Source: Ulota crispa
Taxonomy: Eukaryota > Streptophyta > Bryopsida > Orthotrichales > Orthotrichaceae
NCBI GenBank assembly: GCA_963920765.1
Contig: OY987244.1
Location: 7,194,501 to 7,258,500, forward strand
Direction: 5' to 3'
DNA: 64,000 nucleotides
A model generated the notes under the pieces. It searched no databases, had not been told where the DNA came from, and saw nothing but the letters and a program-made list of their open reading frames with translations. Shown one piece after another: positions 36,257 through 47,886 of the stretch. The position numbers and the translations under genes are program-made. Each line of letters opens with the position of its first letter. Positions within the stretch are counted from its first letter, which is position 1.

Positions 36257-37328
36257 TCCTACCCCTAAAGGACAACTGGCCTTTTTGGGGGACAAATGGG
36301 ATGTCAAGCAGGTACTTACAACTAAACTACTTTGTGACATTTTTTGAAACTTTATGGATGATGGGGAATTCAAAGATCTACACGGGCATCTAATTTTTTT
36401 TTTCATTCTAACATTTATTAAAGAAGTTGAAAATGAATTCCTAGAAAACAAGCTAGGTTAGGCAGCCCAAAAACTTCTTTAAAAATTGCATTTCTTAAAA
36501 ATAAAAATCTAGAATTGGTTCTTTAGATTATTTTATACGTGGGAGGCTTTGAACCATTCAATTTCAATTAATGAGATGAAAGTTCTCAAGAGTTTTTGTT
36601 TGCAGGTAGTAATGGATTCTCTACTCCGAAGTAAACTTTGAAGTCCTTAACGCCATATTCATTAAATTGGGAAAATCCAATTTCCAAGTTGTACCCTAAT
36701 ACTCAATTTATAAGTTGGTCACCTTAACCCAAAATGTCCGAAAAGTCCCAATTTAATGAATATGGCGTTCCTTTGTTTTACTCAATTTTTAATATTTTGG
36801 AAAAAATTTAAACCAAAGGAAGTAGAGTTTTTTATCACAACATTATAGCTGTTGTGAATCTTGTGATATGAAATTTTCATTTCCATAACTAAATTCTTAA
36901 AAACTGATTTAGTTTTTTGACTCATTCTCTACTTCTTTTTACATACTATTTTTTCCCATGTGTTGTATAGTTCCAGTTGATTTGAAAATTCTCCTACACA
37001 TACCTAACTTGATCTCCTACGTGGAAAAATAAAAGCACAACTTTGGGAGTTTGGGTAGAGCAATTTTTTTCATGTAAAAGGCTTTTGAATTTTATTGGTA
37101 GCAAGGAAGAATACCTTTTCCCTTCACCTTAGATGTGAATATCTTCCTCCCCTCCACCTAGAATGACTTGAATTTTTCCCATAAGTACCTCTTCTAGTCT
37201 AAGGCAAGATCCTATGGTTAAATTTCCAAGAAAAAAAAAAAAAAAAACCTAACTTCTTACTCATTCCCTAGAAGTGGCAATTTTTAGCAATTTTGGTAGA
37301 AAAAAGGGCTTAATCCTTTAGGGGTTAA
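36257..37328. mobile_element. TTAA-bounded element, AAAGG subtype, inverted, with nested family A MITE
   Basis: The left end is eroded (ACCCCTAAAGGAC) and the right end reads AATCCTTTAGGGGTTAA. The interior is an inverted copy of the 934 bp reference. A short family A MITE at 36649-36769 interrupts it and preserves an empty-site comparison. Confidence 0.75.
36649..36769. mobile_element. Short MITE family A copy with 4 bp target duplication
   Basis: 121 bp, AACGCCATATTCATTAAATT to AATTTAATGAATATGGCGTT, flanked by CCTT on both sides. Uninterrupted relatives at 30.4 and 52.4 kb carry this CCTT once, which confirms the duplication. Confidence 0.88.
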
Positions 37329-38677
37329 TAGTAGTAATTTGTCTCCTATTTTTTATTTTTTTCAACTGTACCGTTTTCTAAGGTCTATTGCCATAGCAGG
37401 GTTTTTGAATCCAAGTATGTATTCAAAATTCTCAAATTCATACTCTCAATGAAAAATATCAAAACTTTCACATTTTCTGGGGGTGAAAAAAATAATACTT
37501 TTTCACCTTGGTCCCACATTGACGTATGTACAGTATATAATATTGTTCACCAGTGCTAGAAGGCTCCCTTTTGCTTCCCAGGCAACCAAGAGCCCCCAGC
37601 ACTACAAGACACCAACGCACCACTCACAGTGCTCAAATTATAATTAAAAGGACCCCAGTATCTGCGGAGGAATATGCGTCTCCATGAGGGGGAAAGAATT
37701 CGACCTGTTAACAATGTTATGTAATATGAGCTGTGGAAATAGGGCCACTCTCAGACCTCCCATTTGTTGCCATTGCCTTTTGAGTTTTGTTCTTTTTAAC
37801 CAATGCAGGGAACCATTCCTTCACTGCCAAGAGTGAACCAAAGTGCAAGCCACCTCAGCCGCCAAACCAGCGCCGGGAAAACAAACACAACTACAGTACA
37901 AGCTCTCGGCTTTGTCGTTTGCAACTAAAACCGTGTCGTGTTCTGCTTCCGATCACCCCTGATCAATGAACGAGGAGAGCCGAAAAACAATAGAAAGTCA
38001 GCCAAATGAATTGTGCAAAAAACCGATTGAACTAAGTTTTTGGAAAATTTCCAATTATAGTGTAGGTATATGATGAATAGCCGATACATCCACTAAAAAA
38101 ATCGAATGAAAATGAGAAATGTAGGTTTTTAGTAGAAAAAGCTCAAAATCTCCCTGCACACTATCCTTGATAACCTGATTGGCCTAAAGTAGCGCCTGCT
38201 GATCTGTCACTTTAGATCCAAATGAGCTTTTTGCTAGCAATCTGGACCTGGTTCAAACTAGCGACCGGACCAAATTTCCTTGCCAACGTCATTGGTTGGA
38301 ACTGGTTGGCATATCAATTTTGTCCGTGAAAGTATTCACACTTGAGGTTTGTTCGGTACTTCAACTTGTCATGTCATCAACCTAAATGTCCATGTTATTG
38401 GACAAGATAGTTAAATTTTGGGGCTTGCTTCAAGGGTGATACCAAACTAGTATGGTAGAGGAACACTTTTGAAATGGCACACCTAACAATTAGATGATGT
38501 GGAAGTGACCCTAGTGGATGAAACAATGAACAAGATGTCAATTTTGAAAAAGCTGGCAAATTTTTGCCAAAATCTTACCTCCAATTGTGGCTAGCAATAG
38601 TAACACTATAAAAACTAGGTGAAAAAATGGATGAAATTGTCACACCCCTCTCTAAGGTAACACCAGATTTGCCAAGA

Positions 38678-38930
38678 TCACAATATTCATTAAATTGGGA
38701 AAACACGATTCCCAAGTTGTACTTCACCTGAAACCAAAAAACTTACCTTAAACTAGATTCAAAGGTATTAGATTCTTTTTGAGCCACTAAGATTTTTGCC
38801 CTTGCAAATTCTTCCTCTCAGGTGAGGACACATGTACCAAAAAAACACTGGAGCTTGGTTTAAGGAGATCACCTTAAACCTTCAGAAGTCCCAAAATGTA
38901 CTTTTTTCCCAATCTAATGAATATTGTGTT
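38678..38930. mobile_element. MITE family A copy
   Basis: Ends CACAATATTCATTAAATTGG and CCAATCTAATGAATATTGTG, with the standard internal block TTCCTCTCAGGTGAGGACAC. Confidence 0.8.
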
Positions 38931-38990
38931 GAAGTTTTGGATGAATAATACTAAATTTAGTACATTTTATAGATGAATGCACACAATTTG

Positions 38991-39242
38991 AACACCATAT
39001 TTAATAAATTGGGAAAGAGAGGTGTCCCAACTTGTACTCCCCCTCAAACCCAAAAAGTTAGATTTGGGGGTATATTCAATCTGAGCCACTAAGATTTTTT
39101 CCCTCGCAAATCCCTCCTCTTAGGTGAGGACTCTTGTACAAAAAAAAATGTTCAGCTTGGTTTGAAGAGATCACCTTAGACTTTTGAAAGGGTATGAAAG
39201 TCCCAAATTATACCTTTTTTCTCAATTTATTGAGTATGGTGA
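38991..39242. mobile_element. MITE family A copy
   Basis: Ends AACACCATATTTAATAAATT and CAATTTATTGAGTATGGTG. It lies 60 bp from the previous copy in the same orientation. Confidence 0.8.
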
Positions 39243-39509
39243 TTTTGATGATTTTATCCATTCCTACCTATATTATCCTTACTTGTTTGCATTCATGGAT
39301 GCTTGTCGTGCAACTATCAAAAAAACCAATTTTAAAGGCTGATTGACACATAATCTAGTGTTTTGTCCAGTATGACCACTTCCACGTCATCTAGTCGTTG
39401 GGTGTACCATTTCAAGAGTGTTCTTCTACCAAACAAGTGTGATACCACCCTAAACCCTTAGAGCAAGTCCCAAATTTTCACTATCTTGTACGTTGATGTG
39501 GACATATTA

Positions 39510-39832
39510 GGGGGCTTCAAACATAAAATCTGGCCTTCAAACTTCTCACCTCACAGGATCTCTGCTCACTAATGAATTGTTTTTGTTCCCTTGCATGGGC
39601 AAATTTGAGACACTTGTGAGTTTGCAAAAGTTTTTGCAAAAGAAATTTTGGGGTTTTAGAATGCAGGTGAATGAGCCCACGAAGCCACGAAAGTGAGTTT
39701 TTGAAATTCACTCCTCACATGAATCAAGTTAGGAGTGAAGTCCAAAGGTGAGTCACCTCGCGGCTTACTAGTGAATTCATAAAGATGAATTGCAACGTGA
39801 GTCGCCTAAAAAAGTTGTTGTTTGAAGCCTCC
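39510..39832. mobile_element. MITE family C, copy 2
   Basis: GGGGGCTTCAAACATAAAAT to TTGTTTGAAGCCTCC, flanked by TATTA on both sides. Collinear with 35568-35882 over the whole length (landmarks CACAGGATCTC, GTTAGGAGTGAAGTCC). Confidence 0.78.
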
Positions 39833-40140
39833 TATTAGTTGGTGAACTTGGTGAGTGACATGGCAAGTTGAAGTACCTGCCCAAGTATGAATCCTTCGAT
39901 GGACCAAACTGATATTTCATTCAACCAATGACGTTTGAGATAGTTTAGTCCGGTGGCTAGTCTGAACCGGGCCTAATTAAAAGAGCCACCTTGTAAGAGG
40001 CGCTCTCCAAGCACCCTAGCTACTTCCTTCCACCAGTCGCACTTCTGAGCTCTCTCCGGTCCAGCTCGACCCTCGCTCCTTGGCCTCCTCACAAAGATAA
40101 CTTAGATTGGCTCGATCGATCGATCCTCACTTGCCTTGCC

Positions 40141-41042
40141 ATGGAACCACAAAGCTTTGAAGACTTATTAACTTTTCTTTTGAACGTGAGTGCGCACATG
40201 AATGCAACTTGTATGGACAGAGTGACGAGTCTCGCAGTTTGCTCGGAGTGCTTCTAGATCGATACTGAACCTTGGATCAGACTGTTTTGCGGTGTAGTGT
40301 TGACTGGAGGCACTTCAATTCTCACACCAGGCTCTTCAGTATGTCCATTACAGTTGCATACTTGTGTGGACGACGTGATATTCGTTCGAGACCAACGACG
40401 CCGGCGTATGTGACGACTCAATGCCACGTCATCATCCTTGCAACGTCGTCATCCTTTGCCGGGTGTTCAAGTTGGAGCATTTCGGATACCCGTTACAGTG
40501 TGAAAAATCTTTGTCATGTGTTCTGTGAATACCATCACTTCTAGCACTAACGTGTGTGTATTGCGTGTGTGGTGATAGTTCTTTGTAGTGCATGGTGATA
40601 AGAATGACGTCGACAACATCCCTGGTAGTGAGTCTAGTGACCAGGTTCCAGGTGGACCCTTTTATTTGCGTACCTCACTTCAATCTCCTTGCAATGAGCA
40701 GTTGATTAAGTATTAACTAGATTTCTTTGAATTGGTCACGAAATCAGGTGGAACTGTGGAAGGGTAAGTGAAGGTTATCTACAGGAGCTGCTGCCCATTC
40801 GTCATGTGAAAGCAGCCTCGGAGTTACGGTCGTCAAAAAATCAGCTTTTTGGAGTTGCACCCAAGTTGCTGTCAGTACATCCGCCTAAGGACTTCCAGCA
40901 GCGATTCTCTGCTTCACCTCCCGTTAACGAGTTGTTTCATTCTGGAGGTTATGTTTTTATGTTCTGTAAAGAAGTTGGATGCAACCAGATTGAAAGAAGT
41001 GGATATAGCGACAGCAACCTACTAAAACACGATATTCATTAA
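40141..41042 (+). CDS. Unidentified gene candidate, structure unresolved
   Basis: GC rises here and the upstream stretch at 40010-40100 is pyrimidine-rich like a plant 5' leader. An ATG at 40141 opens a 15-codon segment (MEPQSFEDLLTFLLN) ending at a strong donor, AAC|GTGAGT. A further possible donor GG|GTAAGTG lies at 40764. A final open segment at 40806-41042 contains FGVAPKLLSVHPPKDFQQRF, and its last codons and stop come from a family A MITE starting at 41026. I recognise no domain and cannot link the pieces. It may be a short coding gene, a lncRNA or a relic. Confidence 0.25.
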
Positions 41043-41544
41043 TTTGGGAATTCCAGTACATTTTGGGACTCCACATTTTCATTTCATGTCACGCCCATTT
41101 TATTTCCACTTTTTCATGACTAATTTGGATTTAGATATCTCTCATCTGTAAAGTTTCTGTAAAGTATCAGTTGTTTTCTCACAGGTGTGTCAAACAAGAT
41201 TAAGATGAGAGTTTCAGATTAAGGAGACAACACCATATTCGTTAATTTGGGAAAACTATACATTTTGGGACTTTCAAATTTTGAGGTGAAAATTTGAGGT
41301 CTCCTCAAACCTAGCTTGCAGTGTTTTTTTTGTACGCATTTCCTCACTTGAGAGGAGGCATTTGCAAGGGAAAAAAATCTTAGTGGCTCACTTTGAATCT
41401 TATACCTTCAAATCTAGTTTAAGGTAACTTTTTGAGTTTGAGGTGGAATACAAAGTGGGACACCTGTTTTTCCCAAATTAACAAATATGGTGATAGACAT
41501 ACAAACTGAGAATTGCCGTTTCCCAAATTAATGAATATCGTGTT
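41026..41544. mobile_element. MITE family A, outer element of a self-nested pair
   Basis: Outer ends AACACGATATTCATTAATTT and AAATTAATGAATATCGTGTT match each other better than they match the inner copy. A second family A element (41229-41492) is inserted within it. Confidence 0.75.
41229..41492. mobile_element. MITE family A, inner element
   Basis: Ends AACACCATATTCGTTAATTT and AAATTAACAAATATGGTG, with the complete family interior. Nested in 41026-41544. Confidence 0.8.
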
Positions 41545-42110
41545 CTCAGTGAAAAAGAATTGGGTGTGTATTGCACTCTCTCTTCTCACAGGTTTTATCA
41601 TAGAGACTAGTGTTGTCAAATGCGACGTTCTGCTAATTCCAAGCAAGCTGATAGGCCTTAACTCTGCTCACCAATTCAAAGGAAACCTCAAAAGCGAATC
41701 GTCTGTAAGTTTGGTTTGGAATCTGCATTACAAAACCAGTTACTGTGGCCATATAGAACATTTAAGGTTTTAAGCCAGAAGGAGGAGTTTAACCACTAAT
41801 GATGCTTGAAGTACTGAATCTCAGTTTGACACGTGTCATTAATTATGCAACTTTCATCTGAACCGTCAAGCAGAACCGTGTAAGTTTACCAAGCCCATGT
41901 TCTGCTTCAACGCTACCGTGTTCTTCTTTGGCACTGGTAGAGGAGAATCAAGAATGTGCTCCGAAGTCTCAATGGCCGTTCACTAGAACATATTTGTATG
42001 GAAGTATGATGGAATGGTCGTATGTGCAGAATGTTATTGGTCCTTGATGATGTTTGAATATCGTCATGATACTGATTATTTTACTGACTCCCTGGATAAT
42101 CCTTTGCTGT

Positions 42111-42376
42111 AACGTCATATTCGTTAATTTGGGCCGAAGGGTACTTTTGGGACTTTCAAATTTTTTACGTAAGATTTTAGGTGATCACCTAAAACTGAGC
42201 TCAACATTTTTTATGTACATGTGTCCTCATTTGAAAGGAGAAATTTGCGAAAGAAAAAATCTTAGTGACTCAGATTGAATCTGATCCCTTCGAATTTGGT
42301 TTAAGGTAACTTTTTGGGTTTAAGGTGAAGCACAAAGTGGAACACCTCTGTTTCCCAAATTAACGAATATGACGTT
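42111..42376. mobile_element. MITE family A copy with CTGT duplication
   Basis: Ends AACGTCATATTCGTTAATTT and AAATTAACGAATATGACGTT are perfectly paired. CTGT flanks both sides (42107-42110, 42377-42380). One of the youngest-looking copies. Confidence 0.88.
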
Positions 42377-42649
42377 CTGTACTGTACAGTACTGCAAAGT
42401 AAGTCCTGCTGGATTGCTTGGCACGATAAAATAGACAGCTTGGTGGATTACTGGATTTAGTCTCACTTTTTCAAACGAACAATCAAGTAAGTTGTGCATA
42501 ATGTCGTTGTGTACTCTTCATCTCAAAACTCAAAAGGAATAACCTCTACCGAATAATATTTACAACTGTATATCACCTGTTCTAGAATGACAATGAGGAA
42601 CTGTACAACCTCCATTATTAAGGTGTTCTATCGATACTAGAATGCACCC

Positions 42650-42898
42650 AACGCGATATTCCATAATTTGGGAAAACTGGTACGTTTTGGGACTTTCAGG
42701 AAGTGAATCAGGAAGTTTGAGGTGATCATCTTAAATTGACATGTGCCCTCACTTGAGAGGAGGGATTTGCGAGGGAAAAAATCTTATTGGTTTAGATTGA
42801 ATTTGATACCTTTGAATCTGGTTTTAAAGTAACTTTTTGGGTTTGAGGAGAAAACAAAGTGGGACCCCTATTTTTCCCAAATTAATGAATATCGCGTT
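42650..42898. mobile_element. MITE family A copy
   Basis: Ends AACGCGATATTCCATAATTT and AAATTAATGAATATCGCGTT, with the standard interior. Confidence 0.82.
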
Positions 42899-43053
42899 GA
42901 CCCTCTTTTGCAATAGTGTTAATAGTTAACTTAATGCTACCAAGGGAATCCAAAGTTTGATGCTCTGATTTGTTGGCAGAGGAGGAGGCTTAGCTTTGGA
43001 GGAGGCTTTGCATCAAGAGAAGCTACCTTTAGAAAGTTTGGAAGTTTGAGTAG

Positions 43054-43300
43054 AACACCATATTCATTAAATTGGGAAAAACAAGGGTCCCACTTTGTTT
43101 TTCCCTCAAACCCAAAAAGTTACTTTAAAACCAAATTTGAAGGTATCAGATTCAATTTGAGCCACTAAGATTTTTTCTCTCGCTAATCTCTCCTCTCAGG
43201 TGAAGGCACGTGTTGGTTTTGAGATGATCACTTCAAACTTCTTGACTCACTTCCTAAAAGTCCCAAAATTTACCAATTTTTCCAAATTATCGAATATTAC
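43054..43300. mobile_element. MITE family A copy, diverged right end
   Basis: Starts AACACCATATTCATTAAATT. The right end is reduced to TTTTTCCAAATTATCGAATA. Interior standard. Confidence 0.75.
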
Positions 43301-43891
43301 CTACTAGGTACTTTTTGAAAGTATTGGACATTTGAGTAGTAAGTTACGTACCTTACTTAAAAAGCAAGTTAGTGCTATCAGAATTGAGTCTCTTCTAGCA
43401 TAGTTGTTTGAAGGAGATTTCATAGTCTATTTGCGAAAGTTGTTTTTGAATGATCTAGTGCTTTGGTCCACAAAAAGATGCTTGTTCAAAAGTCATTATT
43501 GCAAACCCTTGCAATAATAAATCCTAATAGTGCATAATGCTAAATTACTGATTGCTAACTCTCAATGGATTTTACAAAACATCTAGGGTTTCGGGATTGT
43601 AAATATCAAACCTGAACATGTATAATTGTTAGAGTGGTTGCATATTACAATTTTATTTTAGTTGGTGGAGATTATTTGCAAACAGTTGAAATTTAACTCG
43701 TGAAGGGCCCTTGAACTTTGGAGATACAATACCAAATACGGTGGCAACCAAAAATCAAAAGTTTCAATCAGTTGAAAATTAAGTGTTACAATCATACATA
43801 TTGCAGGATTATATAATAATAGGTGTATAATTTTTTTTGGAAAACCCTCAAAGCAGCTCAAATACAATTGTACATACAATTGTACATACAC

Positions 43892-46599
43892 TGTTGAGTA
43901 GAGAGGAGCGCGCTTTGGGAACACTCAGGGTGTCTGGTTGCAATTGTCTTAGAGAATTAAGTGAGAGACAAAATGCAACAATTATTATCAAAATAGGCAT
44001 TCAAGTTGATCAAAACATAAGAGATCAAAATCAATGAAAATTAAATTAAAGTATATGAAAATATATTTTAGTTGCAACAAACACAAATATATATCAAATA
44101 ATAATTGGTTTCTAAGAACAATGGTTTTAGAACACAAAACATATATGGAATAATAAAATTGGTTTCAAAATATAATAAGACAAGACTCTTCTCAATAGAA
44201 TTTCATCTATACACTAAAGAGAGAAGACATAAAGTAAAAGTCATTCCGTACTATTGGTTCTTGAATTATTTCTCTAAATTAAACTTTAGTAACTCCAGTT
44301 AACTAACATTTTTAAATGGTTATTGCCTCATCAAAATCTTATCTGGAAAAACCTTGTTAATAAAGAGTAAAATCGCAGATAAAAAGAAAATAGTACAGCA
44401 CCTCACACAAACTATAATCTAATCAAATTTTACATATTTACTATTAGCTGAAATTTACATCACAACATTCACCTCCTCTAAACCTGTACATCCTTTGGTA
44501 TATACCAAACTTAGTTATTTTCTTCATTTGTATCACCTTGACTATAAACTTCAATTTTGCTCTTGGCTTCCATTAAAATTGCATTTCATTTTTCATTGAA
44601 ATAATATATAATTGTTGTAAAATGCTCAGATATGGAAAACTAATAAAATTTTGTTTTTCGTTAGTATTTTCAATTTTGATCTTCAAACCTAGACATGCAT
44701 CATAAAGACTATTTTTGTTATTGTTGATTGTCTTCAATTTCCATTCATAGTTTGTATCAATATGCCATATGCCCTTTTTATATATCTCATTAGTAGGTTT
44801 CTCAAACTTTTCTACCACTATATTTGTGGCTTCAAAGATCTTTTCTTTAATATCTTCATCCAAATCTTTTCCAACATTGTTGATTTTTTCCTTATCAATA
44901 TTGATATTATCACATATTATACCAAACACTTGACAAATTTCATTTTCTTCATCTTTGATTGACTAAATATTAAATGCTTGTACCATCTTAATTTTTGTAG
45001 TATGTGTTGAATTTTATATCTTTTCTTTTTCAGCTTCAACGATATAAACTTTAGCTTCTTGTTGTTGCTCTTGAATAGATTGAAACACAATAGGCCTAGT
45101 CTCCTTCTTTAATACACTCATTTGCATCTTCAATTCCTTACATTCCTTTACAATTTTTTCAAAAATAATTTCCTCCATAGCCTTATTTATTATAGAGTTT
45201 GAAATAATAGAAGTAAGTAATGTATTTGCTAAAGCTTTAATTAGTATGAATGTTTTTACCTCCATTTTTGCTCCATATTCCCTAACATTTGTTTGATGTT
45301 GCTTTGCAATGAGACCCACTGTTTCCTCCAATCTTTTCTAATCACTTGAAATACCATTATATGTTGTTACATTTTGAAGTAAGAAGAACAATTTATCCAC
45401 TAAAACTTCATTTACAACTTGTAAAAAAAAACTCTGATTTTATGTCTTCAAGAAATTGCTTCTCAAATAGTGAAAGTTGTCCAAAGTTTTTATTAAACTC
45501 TTTAAATAGATCATTAGACTCCATGTGCTTGCTTGGTCTTTGCTCTACCCAATCAAGAAAAGATCTCTTGATCATCTTCTCTGAGTCTTCGTAAAAATAT
45601 TTATCACGTAGCCGCTCAGCAAAAACAGTCCATGTGACAGCTCCTTTGCATATCTCACGTACACAATTACAAATATCAAATTCAACCGCAATGTCAAAAG
45701 TTGTCATCATTTGATTTTCATCAATTTAACGCACGTCCATCTTGCAAACATAAGACCGCAAGAACTTGGATATATTCTTGCCGTCAAACTTCTTGTTTTT
45801 TGCAACAACCACCTTCAACGCCTTAGTGATTATTCGCTCAACTTGGTTGGCTCAATGCTGCTCTTTTAATAGAGCTAATGTCCTTAAAAGGTTCTTTATA
45901 GATAATTGACGTCCACCTCCACTTCTTATATTAGCGCCAAAAAATCTACCGGCAACTTTTCACTATTTTCCATAACACCAATCACAACAGTCGCCTTAAA
46001 GCTCTCTCAATGGAAGCACCAAATATCGGGTAGAAAGGAGCGCGCTTTGAGAACGCTCGAGGTGTCTGGCTGCGACTGTTTTAGATAATTAAATGAGACA
46101 AAATGTACACAATTACTATCAAAATAACTCTCCAAAATGATCAAAACATAAGAGAACAAAATCGATGAAAATATAAATCAAGGTATAGAAAAAAATATTT
46201 TAGTTTCAACGAACACAAATATATATCAAATAATAATTGGTTTCTAAGAGCAATGGTCTTAGAACACAAGACATATATGGAATAATAAAAATTGGTCTCA
46301 AAATATGATAAGACAAGACTCTTTTCAATAGGGTTTCATCTATATACTAAAGAGAGAAGACATAAAGCAAAAGTCCTTCTCTACTATTGGTTCGTGAATT
46401 ATTTTTTTAAATAAACTTTAGTGATTCCAATTATCTAACACTTCTAAACGGTTATTGCCTCATCAAAACCTTATCCGAGAAAACCTTGTTAATCAAGTGC
46501 AAAATCACGGATGAAGGAAAAAGAGTACAACACTTCACATAAACTATAATTTAGTCAAAATTCACAAATTTACTACATGTCGTGATTTACATCACGACA
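43892..46599 (-). mobile_element. Non-autonomous LTR retrotransposon, 2.7 kb
   Basis: Two direct repeats of 576 bp each (43892-44467 and 46024-46599) flank 1.56 kb. The element reads on the minus strand. Next to the upstream (right-hand) LTR a primer-binding-like TGGTGCTTCCATTGAGAG occupies 46021-46004. Next to the downstream LTR a purine tract AGAGGAGGTGAA ends at 44468. Minus-strand frames at 45710-45408, 45331-45014 and 44929-44573 look like broken gag-type or unknown helical, charged sequence. I see no reverse transcriptase, integrase or protease, so it would need proteins in trans (LARD-like). LTRs differ at a moderate number of sites, so it is not very recent. A matching target duplication was not found. 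Confidence 0.85.
45408..45710 (-). pseudogene. Gag-like fragment inside the LTR element
   Basis: 100 codons including TWTVFAERLRDKYFYED and DWVEQRPSKHMESNDLF, which has the W/F spacing seen in plant retrotransposon gag N-terminal regions. It lacks a zinc knuckle in this frame and is followed by stops. Assignment rests mainly on position downstream of the primer-binding site. Confidence 0.4.
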
Positions 46600-46724
46600 A
46601 CAATTGCAAAAGGCTTTTGGGCCGTTCAGGGGTTAAAGCGCATTTGAAATCGGATTTCAAGGTGTCCTCGTGGTTGTCACATTGCACTACCCGTCCATTC
46701 GCTTGCTCGTACTCATGGTTTGTT

Positions 46725-47020
46725 TGATATAGTCAACTTAGAGTTGATTTCAAAAAATGATAAAAAATAACAAAAAAAAATTACTTTGTACAGGTTGGTG
46801 ACATTCATTGTTGCAAACAAGAAGTCAAAACGTGAATTGAAAGCCATACCAGGTACTAGAAATGAAAAATAATAATTTTATTTTTTCTATTTTAGGTCAG
46901 AAATCCTAAAAAGTAAAAATGCCTTAAAAAACACAAGAGAATATACATGTATGCGTGTGTGTGATATATGTTTTGTGCATTTGCATGTACTGTTCAAAAG
47001 CCAACCTTACTCAAAATAAC
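46725..47020. repeat. Dispersed repeat R1, copy 3 (inverted)
   Basis: Inverted match to 837-1110 and 2168-2435: GTCAACTTAGAGTTGATTTC, GGTGACATTCATTGTTGC, AATCCTAAAAAGTAAAAATG. A weaker relative may lie near 49495-49700. Confidence 0.55.
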
Positions 47021-47026
47021 AATCAT

Positions 47027-47270
47027 AACACCATATTTGTTAAACTGGGAAAAATGATACATTTTGGGACTTCTTAATTTTGCAGTTTTAAGAGTAATTT
47101 GGTGGTTTAGAGTGAATTTTATGATGATTTTTCCAAGATCTTAAATCAATGATGTAGTATTTTGAAGGAATCTCATAAAATCTACTTTGGATTGCCAATA
47201 TACTCTCAAAAATGCAAAGTTCAGAAGTCTCAAAATGTATCCTTTTTCCCAATTTAACTAATATGGCATT
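47027..47270. mobile_element. MITE family A' copy 2
   Basis: Ends AACACCATATTTGTTAAACT and AATTTAACTAATATGGCATT. The core is shared with 34814-35059, not with standard family A. Confidence 0.78.
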
Positions 47271-47303
47271 CCCTTGTCCTTGGGTGTTTTAGCACTACGC
47301 TAA

Positions 47304-47476
47304 CACTAGAAGAAACCTGTGTTTTTTATAACAGATTTTTTTGGACGTCCACTTGTTTTCATATTAATAATGACATCAAACATAACATCTAGATGTTAGT
47401 TTGAACATCAATTGTAACATGAAAACAAGTGGATGTCCAAAAAAATCCGTTATAAAAACATGGGTTTCTTCTAGTG
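47304..47476. mobile_element. 173 bp CACTA-type (EnSpm) MITE
   Basis: Starts CACTAGAAGAAACC and ends GGTTTCTTCTAGTG, with pairing extending about 55 bp (TTTTTTGGACGTCCACTTG and its mirror). A 3 bp TAA duplication lies at 47301-47303 and 47477-47479. The CACTA terminus and 3 bp duplication define the superfamily. No coding capacity. Confidence 0.92.
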
Positions 47477-47578
47477 TAACTTTATTACTCTCTGTTGCTA
47501 AAATAAAAACTTGGAATGCAAAATCTAGATTTTCACCAATTACCATAGTATAGAGCTAATATCACATGTCAATTGTCA

Positions 47579-47886
47579 ACTACACAAATAGTGCATTTAG
47601 GTGGCTCCATTCTAATTTTTTAACATTCCATACTATTTGAAAATTTATTAGGATCACAATAACTTTTGTCAATAATTATAGTGATAAACAATGGAGGAAG
47701 CAAGCAAAAATTGGATGCAACATCAAACATCAAAACTAGGGAGCAAGGAAGTGGAAACTTTTCACAAAACCAAAAATTACTATATTATTGAAAGAGTTGC
47801 ATGCCCTTCCAAATAATCAAGAATGAATCATGAAGTAGCTTTATCAAGATAAGGCAACATAGCAACCTAAACGCACTATTTAGTGT
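47579..47886. mobile_element. MITE family B copy (inverted)
   Basis: Ends CTACACAAATAGTGCATTTA and GCACTATTTAGTGTAG. Interior in inverted orientation with GAATGAATCATGAAGTAGC. Confidence 0.75.

Larger units (their letters stand above)
43693..46636. mobile_element. TTAA-bounded MITE (GAA subtype) split by an LTR retroelement
   Basis: Left end TTAACTCGTGAAGGGCCC, right end GGGCCGTTCAGGGGTTAA. The outer 200 bp on the left and 35 bp on the right align with the intact 219 bp copy at 6681-6899. The LTR element at 43892-46599 sits between them, so it entered after the MITE. Confidence 0.85.

Noticed and set aside
44573-45331. Open frames in the LTR element as host genes
   Set aside because: They lie between two direct LTRs and are lysine/glutamate-rich, broken frames without host gene features.
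43887-46604. 5 bp target duplication around the LTR element
   Set aside because: The flanks TACAC and ACAAT do not match, so none is claimed.
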